Shown here piece by piece: positions 18,315 through 26,924 of a DNA stretch of 64,000 bases. The stretch is from the NCBI RefSeq assembly GCF_007954505.1, contig NZ_CP042412.1:3822004-3886003 (forward strand), read 5' to 3'. The stretch comes from Microbacterium sp. CBA3102 (lineage in GTDB: Bacteria; Actinomycetota; Actinomycetes; Actinomycetales; Microbacteriaceae). The notes below the pieces were generated by a model. The model made no database searches and was not told the origin of the DNA. It saw only the letters and a program-made list of their open reading frames with translations. Both the position numbers and the translations under genes were made by a program. Numbering within the stretch: position 1 is the stretch's first letter; every line of letters begins with the position of its first letter.

Positions 18315-20480
18315 ATGATCGATCCCGCACTCGCCGACGCCGGTCTCGGTGACGCCGAAGACGACGACTTCGACGCCATCGAGTCCCCGGACTCGTTGCT
18401 GCCCGACCACCGCTACCTGGATCGCGAGCTGAGCTGGCTCGCGTTCAATCAGCGCGTGTTGGAGCTCGCGGAAGACCCGTCGCTCCCCGAACTCGAGCGG
18501 GCGAACTTCCTGGCCATCTTCGCCAGCAACCTGGACGAGTTCTTCATGGTGCGCGTCGCAGGCCTCAAGCGGCGCATCATGACCGGTCTCGCAGTGCCGA
18601 CGAACATCGGTCGCTCCCCGGTCGACGCGCTGGCCGACATCTCCCGTGAGGCACACGCACTGCAGCTGCGCCACGCGGACGCGTGGAACTCGCTCGTGCG
18701 CCCCGCCCTCGCCGAATCCGGTATCGAGATCACGGACTGGTCCGAGCTCACGGACGGTGAGCGCTCCGCGCTGTCCGACTACTTCCAGGCGCAGGTGTTC
18801 CCGGTGCTGATGCCCCTCGCGGTCGACCCGGCGCACCCGTTCCCATACATCTCCGGACTCTCGCTGAACCTCGCGATCCGCATCCGCAACGCCCGCACCG
18901 GGCGCCAGGAGTTCGCGCGCATCAAGGTCCCGCCGATGCTCCCCCGCTTCGTGGAGGTTCCCGGCGCCGGCGAGATCAAGCGCTTCCTGCGCCTGGAGGA
19001 ACTCATCGCCAACCACCTGGGCGACCTGTTCCCGGGCATGGAGGTGCTCGACCACCATGCGTTCCGCCTCACCCGCAATGAAGATGTGGAGATCGAGGAG
19101 GACGAGAGCGAGAACCTCATCCAGGCGCTGGAGGCCGAGCTCCTGCGCCGCCGGTTCGGTCCGCCGATCCGGCTCGAGATCACCGATGACATGGATGACG
19201 TCACGATGGATCTGCTGGTCCGCGAGCTCGACATCACGGATCTCGAGGTCTACCGCCTCCCCGGGCCTCTCGACCTCCGCGGACTCTTCGACCTCTCGCG
19301 CATCGACCGGCCCGATCTGCGCTACCCGCCGCACCTGCCCACCACGGCGGTGGCCTTCCAGCCCGCGGGATCGAGCGCACGGGCCGACATCTTCAAGGCG
19401 ATCCGCAAGTCGGACGTGCTCGTCCACCACCCGTACGAGTCGTTCACCACGAGCGTGCAGGCCTTCCTCGAGCAGGCCGCCCGTGACCCGCATGTGCTCG
19501 CCATCAAGCAGACGCTGTACCGCACCTCCGGAGACAGCCCCGTCGTGCAGGCCCTGATCGACGCCGCTGAGGCCGGCAAGCAGGTCCTCGCGCTGGTCGA
19601 GGTGAAGGCCCGGTTCGACGAGGCCAACAACATCGTCTGGGCGCGCAAGCTCGAGAAGGCCGGCGTGCACGTCGTGTACGGCCTCGTGGGACTCAAGACA
19701 CACTGCAAACTCGCCCTGGTCATCCGCGAGGAAGAAGGGATGCTGCGGCACTACTCCCACGTCGGGACCGGCAACTACAACCCCAAGACCAGCCGCATCT
19801 ACGAGGACTTCGGGCTCTTCACCGCCGACGCACAGGTCGGCAAGGACCTGACGCGCCTGTTCAACGAGTTGAGCGGGTACGCCATCGAGAAGAAGTTCAA
19901 ACGACTCCTCGTCGCCCCGCTCCACCTCCGCAAGGGACTGATCCGCCAGATCGACGCCGAGCGCAAGAACGCGGAGGCCGGGATCCCCGCCCACATCCGC
20001 ATCAAGGTGAACTCGATGGTCGACGAGGAGATCATCGACGCGCTGTACCGCGCGAGCGCCGCGGGCGTGAAGGTCGACGTCTGGGTGCGTGGCATCTGCA
20101 GCCTGCGCACCGACCTGGACGGCATCAGCGACAACATCACGGTGCGCAGCATCCTCGGCCGCTATCTCGAGCACTCGCGGATCTTCGCGTTCGAGAACGC
20201 CGGTGACCCGCAGGTGTACATCGGCAGCGCGGACATGATGCACCGCAACCTCGACCGTCGCGTCGAGGCACTGGTGCGCGTGACCGACCCCGCCCATCTC
20301 AAGGAGCTCCGGACCTTCTTCGACCTGGCGATGAACGACGGCACCTCGTCATGGCACCTCGGCGCCGACGGCGTCTGGGAGCGCCACGCCGTGGATGCCG
20401 ACGGAAAGCCCCTGATCGACCTGCAGGATAAGACCATGGGGTTGATCCAGCGGCGCCGCCGCGCACGGGCGGTTCGATGA
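18315..20480 (+). CDS. ppk: Polyphosphate kinase 1
   Basis: 721 aa. Reversible polymerisation of ATP gamma-phosphate into polyphosphate. N domain: LDRELSWLAFNQRVLELA. Kinase core: phospho-His in LRHYSHVGTGNYNP, LYRTSGDSPVVQAL, VEVKARFDEANNIVWARKLE, and a second conserved site near YIGSADMMHRNLDRRVE. ATG 18315 (MIDPALADAG) is preferred because a -10 hexamer overlaps ATG 18306; the alternative adds three residues. Overlaps the Nudix gene by 4 bp, so the two are translationally coupled. Confidence 0.96.
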   Translation: MIDPALADAGLGDAEDDDFDAIESPDSLLPDHRYLDRELSWLAFNQRVLELAEDPSLPELERANFLAIFASNLDEFFMVRVAGLKRRIMTGLAVPTNIGRSPVDALADISREAHALQLRHADAWNSLVRPALAESGIEITDWSELTDGERSALSDYFQAQVFPVLMPLAVDPAHPFPYISGLSLNLAIRIRNARTGRQEFARIKVPPMLPRFVEVPGAGEIKRFLRLEELIANHLGDLFPGMEVLDHHAFRLTRNEDVEIEEDESENLIQALEAELLRRRFGPPIRLEITDDMDDVTMDLLVRELDITDLEVYRLPGPLDLRGLFDLSRIDRPDLRYPPHLPTTAVAFQPAGSSARADIFKAIRKSDVLVHHPYESFTTSVQAFLEQAARDPHVLAIKQTLYRTSGDSPVVQALIDAAEAGKQVLALVEVKARFDEANNIVWARKLEKAGVHVVYGLVGLKTHCKLALVIREEEGMLRHYSHVGTGNYNPKTSRIYEDFGLFTADAQVGKDLTRLFNELSGYAIEKKFKRLLVAPLHLRKGLIRQIDAERKNAEAGIPAHIRIKVNSMVDEEIIDALYRASAAGVKVDVWVRGICSLRTDLDGISDNITVRSILGRYLEHSRIFAFENAGDPQVYIGSADMMHRNLDRRVEALVRVTDPAHLKELRTFFDLAMNDGTSSWHLGADGVWERHAVDADGKPLIDLQDKTMGLIQRRRRARAVR

Positions 20481-21466
20481 TCCGGCGGCAGCTGCAGCTC
20501 CCGCCCGACTCCGAGACGGGGTCGAAGTGGGCCGACAAGGCGGTATACGCCGCAGGCGCCGTGGTCTGGCGGATCATCGACGGCAAGTTGCGGATCCTCC
20601 TGATCCATCGCACCAAGTACCGGGACGTCACGCTGCCCAAGGGGAAGGTGGATCCGGGAGAGATGCTCGCCGAGACTGCCGTGCGCGAGGTGCACGAGGA
20701 GACCGGCATCCGCGTCTCCCTCGGTGTTCCCATCGGAGTGAGCCGCTACCACCTCGCCTCCCGCAAGCAGAAGGTCGTGCACTACTGGGCGGCCGAGGCG
20801 ACGGAGGACGCGATCCGCGAGTCCACGTTCGTGCCCAATCGGGAGATCGCGGCGCTCGAATGGGTCAGCGTGAAGAAGGCACGCAACCGACTGAGCTACC
20901 CGGTCGACCTGGAGATCCTCGACTTCTTCTCCAACCTGGTCGATGACGGCGTGCTGCGCACCTTCCCCGTGATCGTGCTGCGCCACGCGAAGGCGCTCTC
21001 GCGCTCGGACTGGGACCGCTCGGACGCCGCACGCCCGCTCACCGAACGTGGCCGCACCCAGGCGAAGTCCATCGTCGGGCCGCTCCGCGCCTTCGGTGTG
21101 CGCAAGATCGTCACGAGTGATGCCGTGCGTTGCGTCGCGACCGTCACCCCGCTCGCGAAGGCCCTCGGCCGGAAGCCTGTGCAGACGGAGAAGATCAGCC
21201 AGGACGCCTGGGAAGACGGCGCGGCCGATCTTCGATCCGTGGTCGGACGACGAGTGCGGTCCGGAAAGCCGGCCGTGCTGTGCAGTCACGGTCCCGTGCT
21301 CCCCGGGCTGCTGTCGGAGATCGCCCTCGCGACCGGCACCGTCACCGGGTCGTATCTCGGCAGCGCCGCCGACCTCGAGCCTGCCGCGTTCTCGGTCGTG
21401 CACCTGTCGTCCACGAACCCCGGTTCCGGCATCATCGCGATCGAGACGCACATCCCGAAGGTCTGA
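20477..21466 (+). CDS. mutT1: Nudix hydrolase-histidine phosphatase fusion, MutT1-like
   Basis: 329 aa. Residues about 20-150 are a Nudix domain; the box reads GKVDPGEMLAETAVRE followed by VHEETGI. Residues about 165-325 are a histidine phosphatase domain with phospho-His in VIVLRHAKALSRSDWDR and the second His in VLCSHGPVLPG. Mycobacterial MutT1 of this architecture hydrolyses 8-oxo-(d)GTP. Its conserved coupling to ppk is also seen in mycobacteria. Confidence 0.93.
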   Translation: MIRRQLQLPPDSETGSKWADKAVYAAGAVVWRIIDGKLRILLIHRTKYRDVTLPKGKVDPGEMLAETAVREVHEETGIRVSLGVPIGVSRYHLASRKQKVVHYWAAEATEDAIRESTFVPNREIAALEWVSVKKARNRLSYPVDLEILDFFSNLVDDGVLRTFPVIVLRHAKALSRSDWDRSDAARPLTERGRTQAKSIVGPLRAFGVRKIVTSDAVRCVATVTPLAKALGRKPVQTEKISQDAWEDGAADLRSVVGRRVRSGKPAVLCSHGPVLPGLLSEIALATGTVTGSYLGSAADLEPAAFSVVHLSSTNPGSGIIAIETHIPKV

Positions 21467-21531
21467 CGAGTCGACGGATTCCGGACACCACAGCCGGAAT
21501 CACGCGGGAGCACCCCAGAGAGTCGCCCGTC

Positions 21532-21572
21532 GTTCACCTGCCGTTCACCTGCTCGGGAGAGTCTCGTTAACC
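21532..21572 (+). promoter_or_regulatory. Pho box upstream of pstS
   Basis: Two adjacent direct repeats, GTTCACCTGCC (21532-21542) and GTTCACCTGCT (21543-21553), match the 11-bp GTTCACC Pho-box unit of actinobacterial PhoP/RegX3 targets. A weaker GTTAACC follows at 21566. The array lies 85-106 bp before the pstS GTG. Confidence 0.8.
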
Positions 21573-21637
21573 GTCGCCCATAGCGTCACTGTGTGCCCTG
21601 CACCGGGCCCCACCCATCCAAGATCGAAGGATCCACA

Positions 21638-22738
21638 GTGAAGATCTCCCGAATCGCACGAATCGGCGCCATCGGCGCCGTCGCCGCTCTCGCCCTCGCC
21701 GGTTGCGCCGCGAACGAAGGCGGCTCCGGTTCCACCGAAGCTCCCACCGATTCCACACTCTCCGGAACGATCGACGCCACCGGCGCGTCCTCGCAGGCGG
21801 CCGCTCAGGAAGCCTGGGTCGCCGCGTTCCAGACCGCGAACCCCGACGTGACCGTCAACTACGAGCCCACCGGATCCGGTACGGGTCGCGAGAACTTCCT
21901 CGAAGGCGGCAGCAACTTCATCGGCTCCGACCGCGCGTTCAACGACGAAGAGGTGGCCGCCGGCGGCTTCGGCGCCTGCACGACCGACGACATCGTCGAG
22001 GTCCCGCTCTACATCTCGCCGGTCGCCGTCGCGTTCAACCTCGAGGGCGTCGACTCCCTCAACCTGGACGCCGCGACCATCGCGGGCATCTTCGCCGGCA
22101 CCATCTCCAACTGGAACGCCCCGGAGATCGCCGCGCTGAACGACGGCGTCGAGCTGCCTGACCTGGCCATCTCGCCCGTGCACCGCTCCGACCCCTCGGG
22201 GACGCAGGAGACGTTCACCAAGTACCTCAACGCCACGGCGGGTGACGTCTGGACCTACGAGCCGGCCGACGTGTGGCCGATCCAGGGTGGCGAGGCAGCG
22301 CAGGGCACCTCCGGTGTGAAGCAGGCCATCACGGCAGGCAACGGCGCCATCGGCTTCCTCGACGCTTCGCAGGCCGAGGGCCTCGGACAGGTCGCTGTCG
22401 GCGTGGGCGGCGACTTCGTCGCCTACTCGGCCGAGGCTGCCGCCAAGCTCGTCGAGAACTCGCCGCTGGTCGAAGGCCGCGGCGCAGGGGACCTCGTCTT
22501 CGACGTCGACCCCGCCACCGCTTCGGACGGCGCCTACCCGATCGCCCTGGTCAGCTACCTGATCGGCTGCGAGCAGTACGAGGACAGCAACGTCGCGGAG
22601 CTCGTGAAGGAGTACTTCACCTACATCGCGAGCGCTGAGGGCCAGGACGCTGCGGCCGAGAACGCCGGCAGCGCACCGATCTCGGACGGCCTGCGCGATC
22701 AGGTCCTCGCCGCGATCGACCTGATCCAGGTCGGCTGA
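21638..22738 (+). CDS. pstS: Phosphate-binding lipoprotein PstS
   Basis: 366 aa. GTG start with GAAGGA 7 nt upstream; lipobox ALALAGC, so membrane-anchored extracellular binding protein of the Pst importer. Phosphate-contact motifs: IDATGASSQAAAQEAW, TGSGTGRENF, HRSDPSGTQETFTKYL and GTSGVKQAI. It has its own hairpin before pstC, which usually raises binding-protein over permease expression. Confidence 0.96.
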   Translation: MKISRIARIGAIGAVAALALAGCAANEGGSGSTEAPTDSTLSGTIDATGASSQAAAQEAWVAAFQTANPDVTVNYEPTGSGTGRENFLEGGSNFIGSDRAFNDEEVAAGGFGACTTDDIVEVPLYISPVAVAFNLEGVDSLNLDAATIAGIFAGTISNWNAPEIAALNDGVELPDLAISPVHRSDPSGTQETFTKYLNATAGDVWTYEPADVWPIQGGEAAQGTSGVKQAITAGNGAIGFLDASQAEGLGQVAVGVGGDFVAYSAEAAAKLVENSPLVEGRGAGDLVFDVDPATASDGAYPIALVSYLIGCEQYEDSNVAELVKEYFTYIASAEGQDAAAENAGSAPISDGLRDQVLAAIDLIQVG

Positions 22739-22758
22739 TCACGCCGACACGCTGACAC

Positions 22759-22793
22759 GGTGCCCCCGCGTCCCGACGGGGCGCGGGGGCACC
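22759..22793 (+). terminator. Hairpin in the pstS-pstC gap
   Basis: 12-bp stem GGTGCCCCCGCG/CGCGGGGGCACC (22759-22770, 22782-22793) with an 11-nt loop and no T-run. It probably causes partial termination or stabilises the pstS message. Confidence 0.65.
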
Positions 22794-22842
22794 TCCCGGT
22801 CAGTATCCGATCCATATCGACCCGGCCCGAAACAGGGAGATC

Positions 22843-23820
22843 ATGAGCACGACAGCCCAGGCGCCGACACCGACGCCGACCAAGGCGCCACCTGCGCCTA
22901 TCAAGGCGAAGCAGCGACTTGGCGACCGGGTCTTCTCCGGCACCGCGCTCGGGGCGGGGATCGTCATCCTCGTCGTCCTCGCGCTCGTCGCCGCCTTCCT
23001 CTTCATTCAGAGCCTCCCCGCCTTCGAGCTCGACACCAGCGACAACCACATCCTCAAGGGTGAGTCCTTCTGGTCGTACGTGTGGCCGCTCATCTTCGGA
23101 ACGCTCTGGGCCTCATTCATCGCGCTCCTCATCGCCGCTCCCATCGCGATCGGCATCGCGCTGTTCATCTCCCACTACGCCCACCGGCGTCTCGCCGCGG
23201 TCCTCGGCTACATCATCGATCTGCTCGCCGCCGTCCCCTCCGTCGTCTTCGGGCTCTGGGGCGGCCTCGTGCTCGCCCCGCTCCTGCAGCCGATCTACGC
23301 CTGGCTGAATGAGAACGCCTCCTGGGTCCCCTTCTTCGGGGGCCAGGTGTCGTCGACCGGGAAGACGATCCTCACCGCGGCTCTCGTGCTGGCAGTGATG
23401 TGCATCCCGATCATGACCGCCATCTGCCGCGAGGTCTTCCTGCAGACCCCGAAGCTCCACGAGGAGGCAGCCCTCGCCCTCGGTTCCACCCGATGGGAGA
23501 TGGTGCGCATGGCCGTCCTGCCCTTCGCTCGCGGCGGCATGGTCTCGGCGGCGATGCTCGCCCTCGGCCGGGCACTCGGCGAGACCATGGCTGTGACCAT
23601 GGTGCTCTCCCCGTCCGCAGTGGTCACCTTCCTGGTACTCACCGCGACGAACCCCACGCCGATCCCGGCCAACATCGCCCTGGCCTTCCCCGAGGCACAC
23701 GACACCGGAGTGAACACGCTGATCGCCACCGGCCTCATCCTCTTCGTCGTGACCTTCGCCGTCAATGCGCTGGCGCGATGGATCGTCGCCCGCCGCGCCG
23801 AGTTCTCGGGAGCCAACTGA
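22843..23820 (+). CDS. pstC: Phosphate ABC transporter permease PstC
   Basis: 325 aa. Thr/Pro-rich cytoplasmic N-terminus, then six transmembrane helices, starting with GIVILVVLALVAAFLFI. The EAA-type ATPase-coupling loop is LHEEAALALGSTRWEMVRM, and LGRALGETMAVTMVLS is the PstC family signature. Forms the membrane channel with PstA. Stop lies 1 nt before the pstA ATG. Confidence 0.95.
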   Translation: MSTTAQAPTPTPTKAPPAPIKAKQRLGDRVFSGTALGAGIVILVVLALVAAFLFIQSLPAFELDTSDNHILKGESFWSYVWPLIFGTLWASFIALLIAAPIAIGIALFISHYAHRRLAAVLGYIIDLLAAVPSVVFGLWGGLVLAPLLQPIYAWLNENASWVPFFGGQVSSTGKTILTAALVLAVMCIPIMTAICREVFLQTPKLHEEAALALGSTRWEMVRMAVLPFARGGMVSAAMLALGRALGETMAVTMVLSPSAVVTFLVLTATNPTPIPANIALAFPEAHDTGVNTLIATGLILFVVTFAVNALARWIVARRAEFSGAN

Positions 23821-23821
23821 C

Positions 23822-24907
23822 ATGACCGTCCTGACCGCCGCTCCCGCGAGCACCGCGTCGCTCACCTCGGGCAAGCTCCCCAAGTGGGCTCCGTGGGCGC
23901 TGCTCGCGGCATCTTTCGCCATCTCGGCCGCGATCTTCGCCGTGGCCGCGGCCGGTTCCAGCCTCGCCGACTTCAACATCGTCGGTACCGTGATCTGCGG
24001 GATCCTGATCTACATGGTGATCATCACCGTGATCTCATCCATCGCGGAGAGTCGCCGCAAGGCGATCGACAGGCTCATGACCGCACTGGTCGCGACAGCC
24101 TTCCTCATCGCGCTCCTGCCCCTCATCTCGTTGCTCTGGACGGTCGTCGCCAACGGCATCGAGCGCTTCGACCTGGAGTTCTTCTCTTACTCGATGCGCA
24201 ACGTCGTCGGCGAAGGCGGTGGAATCGTCCACGCCATCTGGGGCACTGTGCTCATCACGCTGACAGCCACCGTCATCTCCGTGCCCATCGGCCTGATGAC
24301 CTCGATCTACCTCGTCGAGTACGGCCGCGGGAAGATCGCGAAGGCGATCACCTTCTTCGTCGACGTGATGACCGGCATCCCCTCGATCGTGGCGGGTCTG
24401 TTCATCTACGCAGTGTTCTCGCTGCTGGTGCGCCCGGGCATCTCGATGGGATTCATGGGAGCTCTCGCGCTTGCCGTGTTGATGACCCCCGTGGTCGTGC
24501 GAGGCAGCGAAGAGTTGCTGCGCATCGTCCCCAACGAGCTGCGAGAGGCGTCCTACGCCCTCGGAGTGCCGAAGTGGCTCACCATCCTGAAGGTCGTGCT
24601 GCCGACGTCGATCGCGGGCATCATGACGTCGATCATGCTGGCCATCTCGCGGGTGATCGGAGAGACGGCGCCGCTTCTGCTCACTGCCGGCTTCACCCAG
24701 AGCCTGAACACGAACATCTTCAACGGGCAGATGATGACGCTGCCGGTGTTCGCCTACAACCAGTACATGAACCAGGGCACGAACCCGGACGCGGCGATCG
24801 CCCGCGCCTGGGCGGCGGCCCTCACCCTCATCCTCATCGTCATGCTGCTGAATCTGCTCGCCCGACTCATCGCGAAGCTGTTCGCACCCAAGCTCGCCGG
24901 CCGCTGA
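23822..24907 (+). CDS. pstA: Phosphate ABC transporter permease PstA
   Basis: 361 aa from ATG 23822. Six or more transmembrane helices, with two additional hydrophobic segments at the N-terminus, as in other actinobacterial PstA. The coupling loop is LREASYALGVPKWLTILKVV and AISRVIGETAPLLLTAG is the family signature. Partner of PstC and PstB. Confidence 0.95.
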   Translation: MTVLTAAPASTASLTSGKLPKWAPWALLAASFAISAAIFAVAAAGSSLADFNIVGTVICGILIYMVIITVISSIAESRRKAIDRLMTALVATAFLIALLPLISLLWTVVANGIERFDLEFFSYSMRNVVGEGGGIVHAIWGTVLITLTATVISVPIGLMTSIYLVEYGRGKIAKAITFFVDVMTGIPSIVAGLFIYAVFSLLVRPGISMGFMGALALAVLMTPVVVRGSEELLRIVPNELREASYALGVPKWLTILKVVLPTSIAGIMTSIMLAISRVIGETAPLLLTAGFTQSLNTNIFNGQMMTLPVFAYNQYMNQGTNPDAAIARAWAAALTLILIVMLLNLLARLIAKLFAPKLAGR

Positions 24908-24935
24908 GCGGCGGCCCACCCGGAATAGGAAACAC

Positions 24936-25715
24936 GTGTCCAAGAGCATCGAAGTCAACGACCTCAACGTCTACTACGGCGACTTCCTCGCCGTCGAAGG
25001 CGTCTCCCTCGACATCCAACCGCGCAGCGTCACAGCCTTCATCGGCCCCTCGGGCTGTGGCAAGTCGACGTTCCTTCGCACCCTCAACCGCATGCATGAG
25101 GTCATCCCCCGCGCACGCGTCGAGGGCGAGGTCCTGCTCGACGGCAAAGACCTCTACGGCCCCGGAGTCGACCCGGTGCTCGTGCGCCGCCAGGTGGGCA
25201 TGGTGTTCCAGCGGCCGAATCCGTTCCCCACCATGTCGATCAAGGAGAACGTGCTCGCCGGGGTCAAGCTCAACAACAGCCGCATGTCGAAGAGCGACCA
25301 GGATGCCCTCGTCGAGAAGTCCCTCACGGGTGCGAACCTGTGGAACGAGGTCAAGGACCGGCTCGACAAGCCGGGTTCCGGGCTCTCCGGCGGCCAGCAG
25401 CAGCGACTGTGCATCGCCCGCGCGATCGCCGTGTCGCCGCAGGTCCTGCTGATGGACGAGCCGTGTTCGGCCCTGGACCCCATTTCGACCTACGCGATCG
25501 AAGAGCTCATCAGCGAACTCAAGAACGAGTTCACGATCGTCATCGTCACGCACAACATGCAGCAGGCCTCGCGCGTGTCGGACAAGACGGCGTTCTTCAA
25601 CATCGCCGGCACCGGCAAGCCCGGCAAGCTCATCGAGTACGACGACACCATGTCGATCTTCACCACCCCCTCTGTGCAGGCCACGGAGGACTACGTCTCC
25701 GGCCGCTTCGGCTGA
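24936..25715 (+). CDS. pstB: Phosphate ABC transporter ATPase PstB
   Basis: 259 aa from GTG 24936. Walker A GPSGCGKSTFLRTLNRM, Q-loop FQRPNPFPTMSI (PstB-specific), signature LSGGQQQRLCIARAIA, Walker B VLLMDEPCSALDPIST, switch His VTHNMQQA. Powers phosphate uptake and is part of the sensing complex with PhoU. Followed by a nested palindrome instead of a standard terminator. Confidence 0.96.
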   Translation: MSKSIEVNDLNVYYGDFLAVEGVSLDIQPRSVTAFIGPSGCGKSTFLRTLNRMHEVIPRARVEGEVLLDGKDLYGPGVDPVLVRRQVGMVFQRPNPFPTMSIKENVLAGVKLNNSRMSKSDQDALVEKSLTGANLWNEVKDRLDKPGSGLSGGQQQRLCIARAIAVSPQVLLMDEPCSALDPISTYAIEELISELKNEFTIVIVTHNMQQASRVSDKTAFFNIAGTGKPGKLIEYDDTMSIFTTPSVQATEDYVSGRFG

Positions 25716-25733
25716 CCCCTCGCGCGGGGACTT

Positions 25734-25814
25734 CGAAAACCCAGACCATTCGCGCTCGTGACGGCGTGTCCCCCAGCGACACGCCGCTCTGAGTCCCGAT
25801 GGTCTGGGTTTTCG
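25734..25814. repeat. 81-bp nested palindrome, copy 1 of a flanking pair
   Basis: Perfect 16-bp outer arms CGAAAACCCAGACCAT (25734-25749, 25799-25814), 12-nt internal loops, inner 9-bp arms CGGCGTGTC/GACACGCCG (25762-25770, 25778-25786), 7-nt loop. Aligns over its whole length with 26817-26898, sharing TCGCGC, ACGGCGTGTC and the terminal GTTTT. Confidence 0.93.
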
Positions 25815-25926
25815 CATATCCGAGGGTCGTGGGCGACGACTGCACCGGGAGGGAACACAGCGACTTCGTTCACAGGTCCCGTGGCAGCGGCGTCCCACCC
25901 CTACACACCCGGGGCACTATCGAGCG

Positions 25927-26781
25927 ATGTCCTTCGTGCGTGCTGCGTCCGTCCTGCACGTACTCGGGCGGATGGCGCGGACGTCCGAGCTCCGCCGGCG
26001 GGGTGTGACCCGAGCTGAGCTCGCGCGCGGCGTGCGGACCGGTGAGCTGACCCGCCCTCGTCAGGGCGTCTACGCGCTGCCGGACACTCCGGAGGCCTGG
26101 GTGCACGCGGCCTCTCACGGCGGCACGATCGGATGCGCGCAAGCCGCTGCGGCCCACGGTCTCTGGGTCCTCGCGCTCCCGTCCGTCCACCACGTCTGGA
26201 TGGGGAACGCGGGAACCCCCCGGTCGGCGTGCGAGGACTGCGTGATGCACTGGGATGAGGGCCGCGTCCGCGTCGGCGAGGCCGCGCCGGTGTCGAACGC
26301 CCTCCTCCAGGTCGCGAGCTGTTGCGGCGAGGACGCCTTCTTCGTCGCGCTCGAGTCCGCGCTGCGCCGGTCACTGCTCTCCCCGGGAGCTCTCGCGTGG
26401 CTCCGCCGGCACCTCCCGACGTCGATGCGCTGGCTCGTGGCCTTCGCTCGCGCGGACGCCGACAGCGGGCTCGAGTCGCTGATCCGGCTTCGGCTGCACC
26501 GGATCGGCGTCCACGTGCGCACCCAGGTGCATATCCGCCGCGTGGGAGAGGTCGACTTCGTGATCGGTGAGCGTCTCATCCTCGAAGCCGACGGCCGGGA
26601 GAACCATGCACGCGAGAGAGAACGGAGCAAAGACCTCCGGCGCGATGCCGAGGCAGCTGCCGCCGGGTACACGACTCTCCGGTTCACCTATGAGCTCATC
26701 ATCGACGACTGGCCGCTCGTGGAGGCCGCGATCCGGGGTGCTCTCGCACGCGGAGCACACCTCGCCCCGGCGCTCCTCTGA
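25927..26781 (+). CDS. AbiEi-like N-terminus with DUF559 endonuclease-like domain
   Basis: 284 aa. The N-terminal region (about 8-60: GRMARTSELRRRGVTRAEL..GVYAL) is the winged-helix type seen in AbiEi-like type IV antitoxins. The C-terminal region is DUF559/Vsr-like of the PD-(D/E)xK fold: VDFVIGERLILEADGRENH (D, E-A-D) and a later TTLRFTYELI. Such stand-alone fusions are frequent and highly variable in Microbacteriaceae; no toxin partner is adjacent. The gene is bracketed by two related nested palindromes. Its function, possibly defence, is unproven. Confidence 0.8.
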   Translation: MSFVRAASVLHVLGRMARTSELRRRGVTRAELARGVRTGELTRPRQGVYALPDTPEAWVHAASHGGTIGCAQAAAAHGLWVLALPSVHHVWMGNAGTPRSACEDCVMHWDEGRVRVGEAAPVSNALLQVASCCGEDAFFVALESALRRSLLSPGALAWLRRHLPTSMRWLVAFARADADSGLESLIRLRLHRIGVHVRTQVHIRRVGEVDFVIGERLILEADGRENHARERERSKDLRRDAEAAAAGYTTLRFTYELIIDDWPLVEAAIRGALARGAHLAPALL

Positions 26782-26816
26782 CGACTGCGTGGCTCCGCCG
26801 ACACGGGGCGTGGCGT

Positions 26817-26898
26817 GCCAAAACAGAGACGTCTCGCGCACGTCACGGCGTGTCTGGTGGGGCACACCGCAGTGCGGACGGATGCTCTCCGTTTTGGC
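26817..26898. repeat. 82-bp nested palindrome, copy 2 of a flanking pair
   Basis: 13-bp outer arms GCCAAAACAGAGA (26817-26829) and TCTCCGTTTTGGC (26886-26898) with one mismatch; inner arms CGGCGTGTC (26846-26854) and GGCACACCG (26861-26869) pair with two G-U wobbles. Related in sequence to 25734-25814. Confidence 0.9.
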
Positions 26899-26924
26899 CC
26901 AGCGAACCGGACCGAGGAGAGGCT

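Noticed and set aside
18288..20297. 669-codon minus-strand frame opposite ppk
   Set aside because: Codon shadow of ppk, made of repeated Val/Asp/His-type residues with no recognisable domain.
25927..26781. Insertion sequence transposase between inverted repeats
   Set aside because: The encoded protein has AbiEi-like and DUF559 features, not DDE or HUH motifs, and no target-site duplication was evident.
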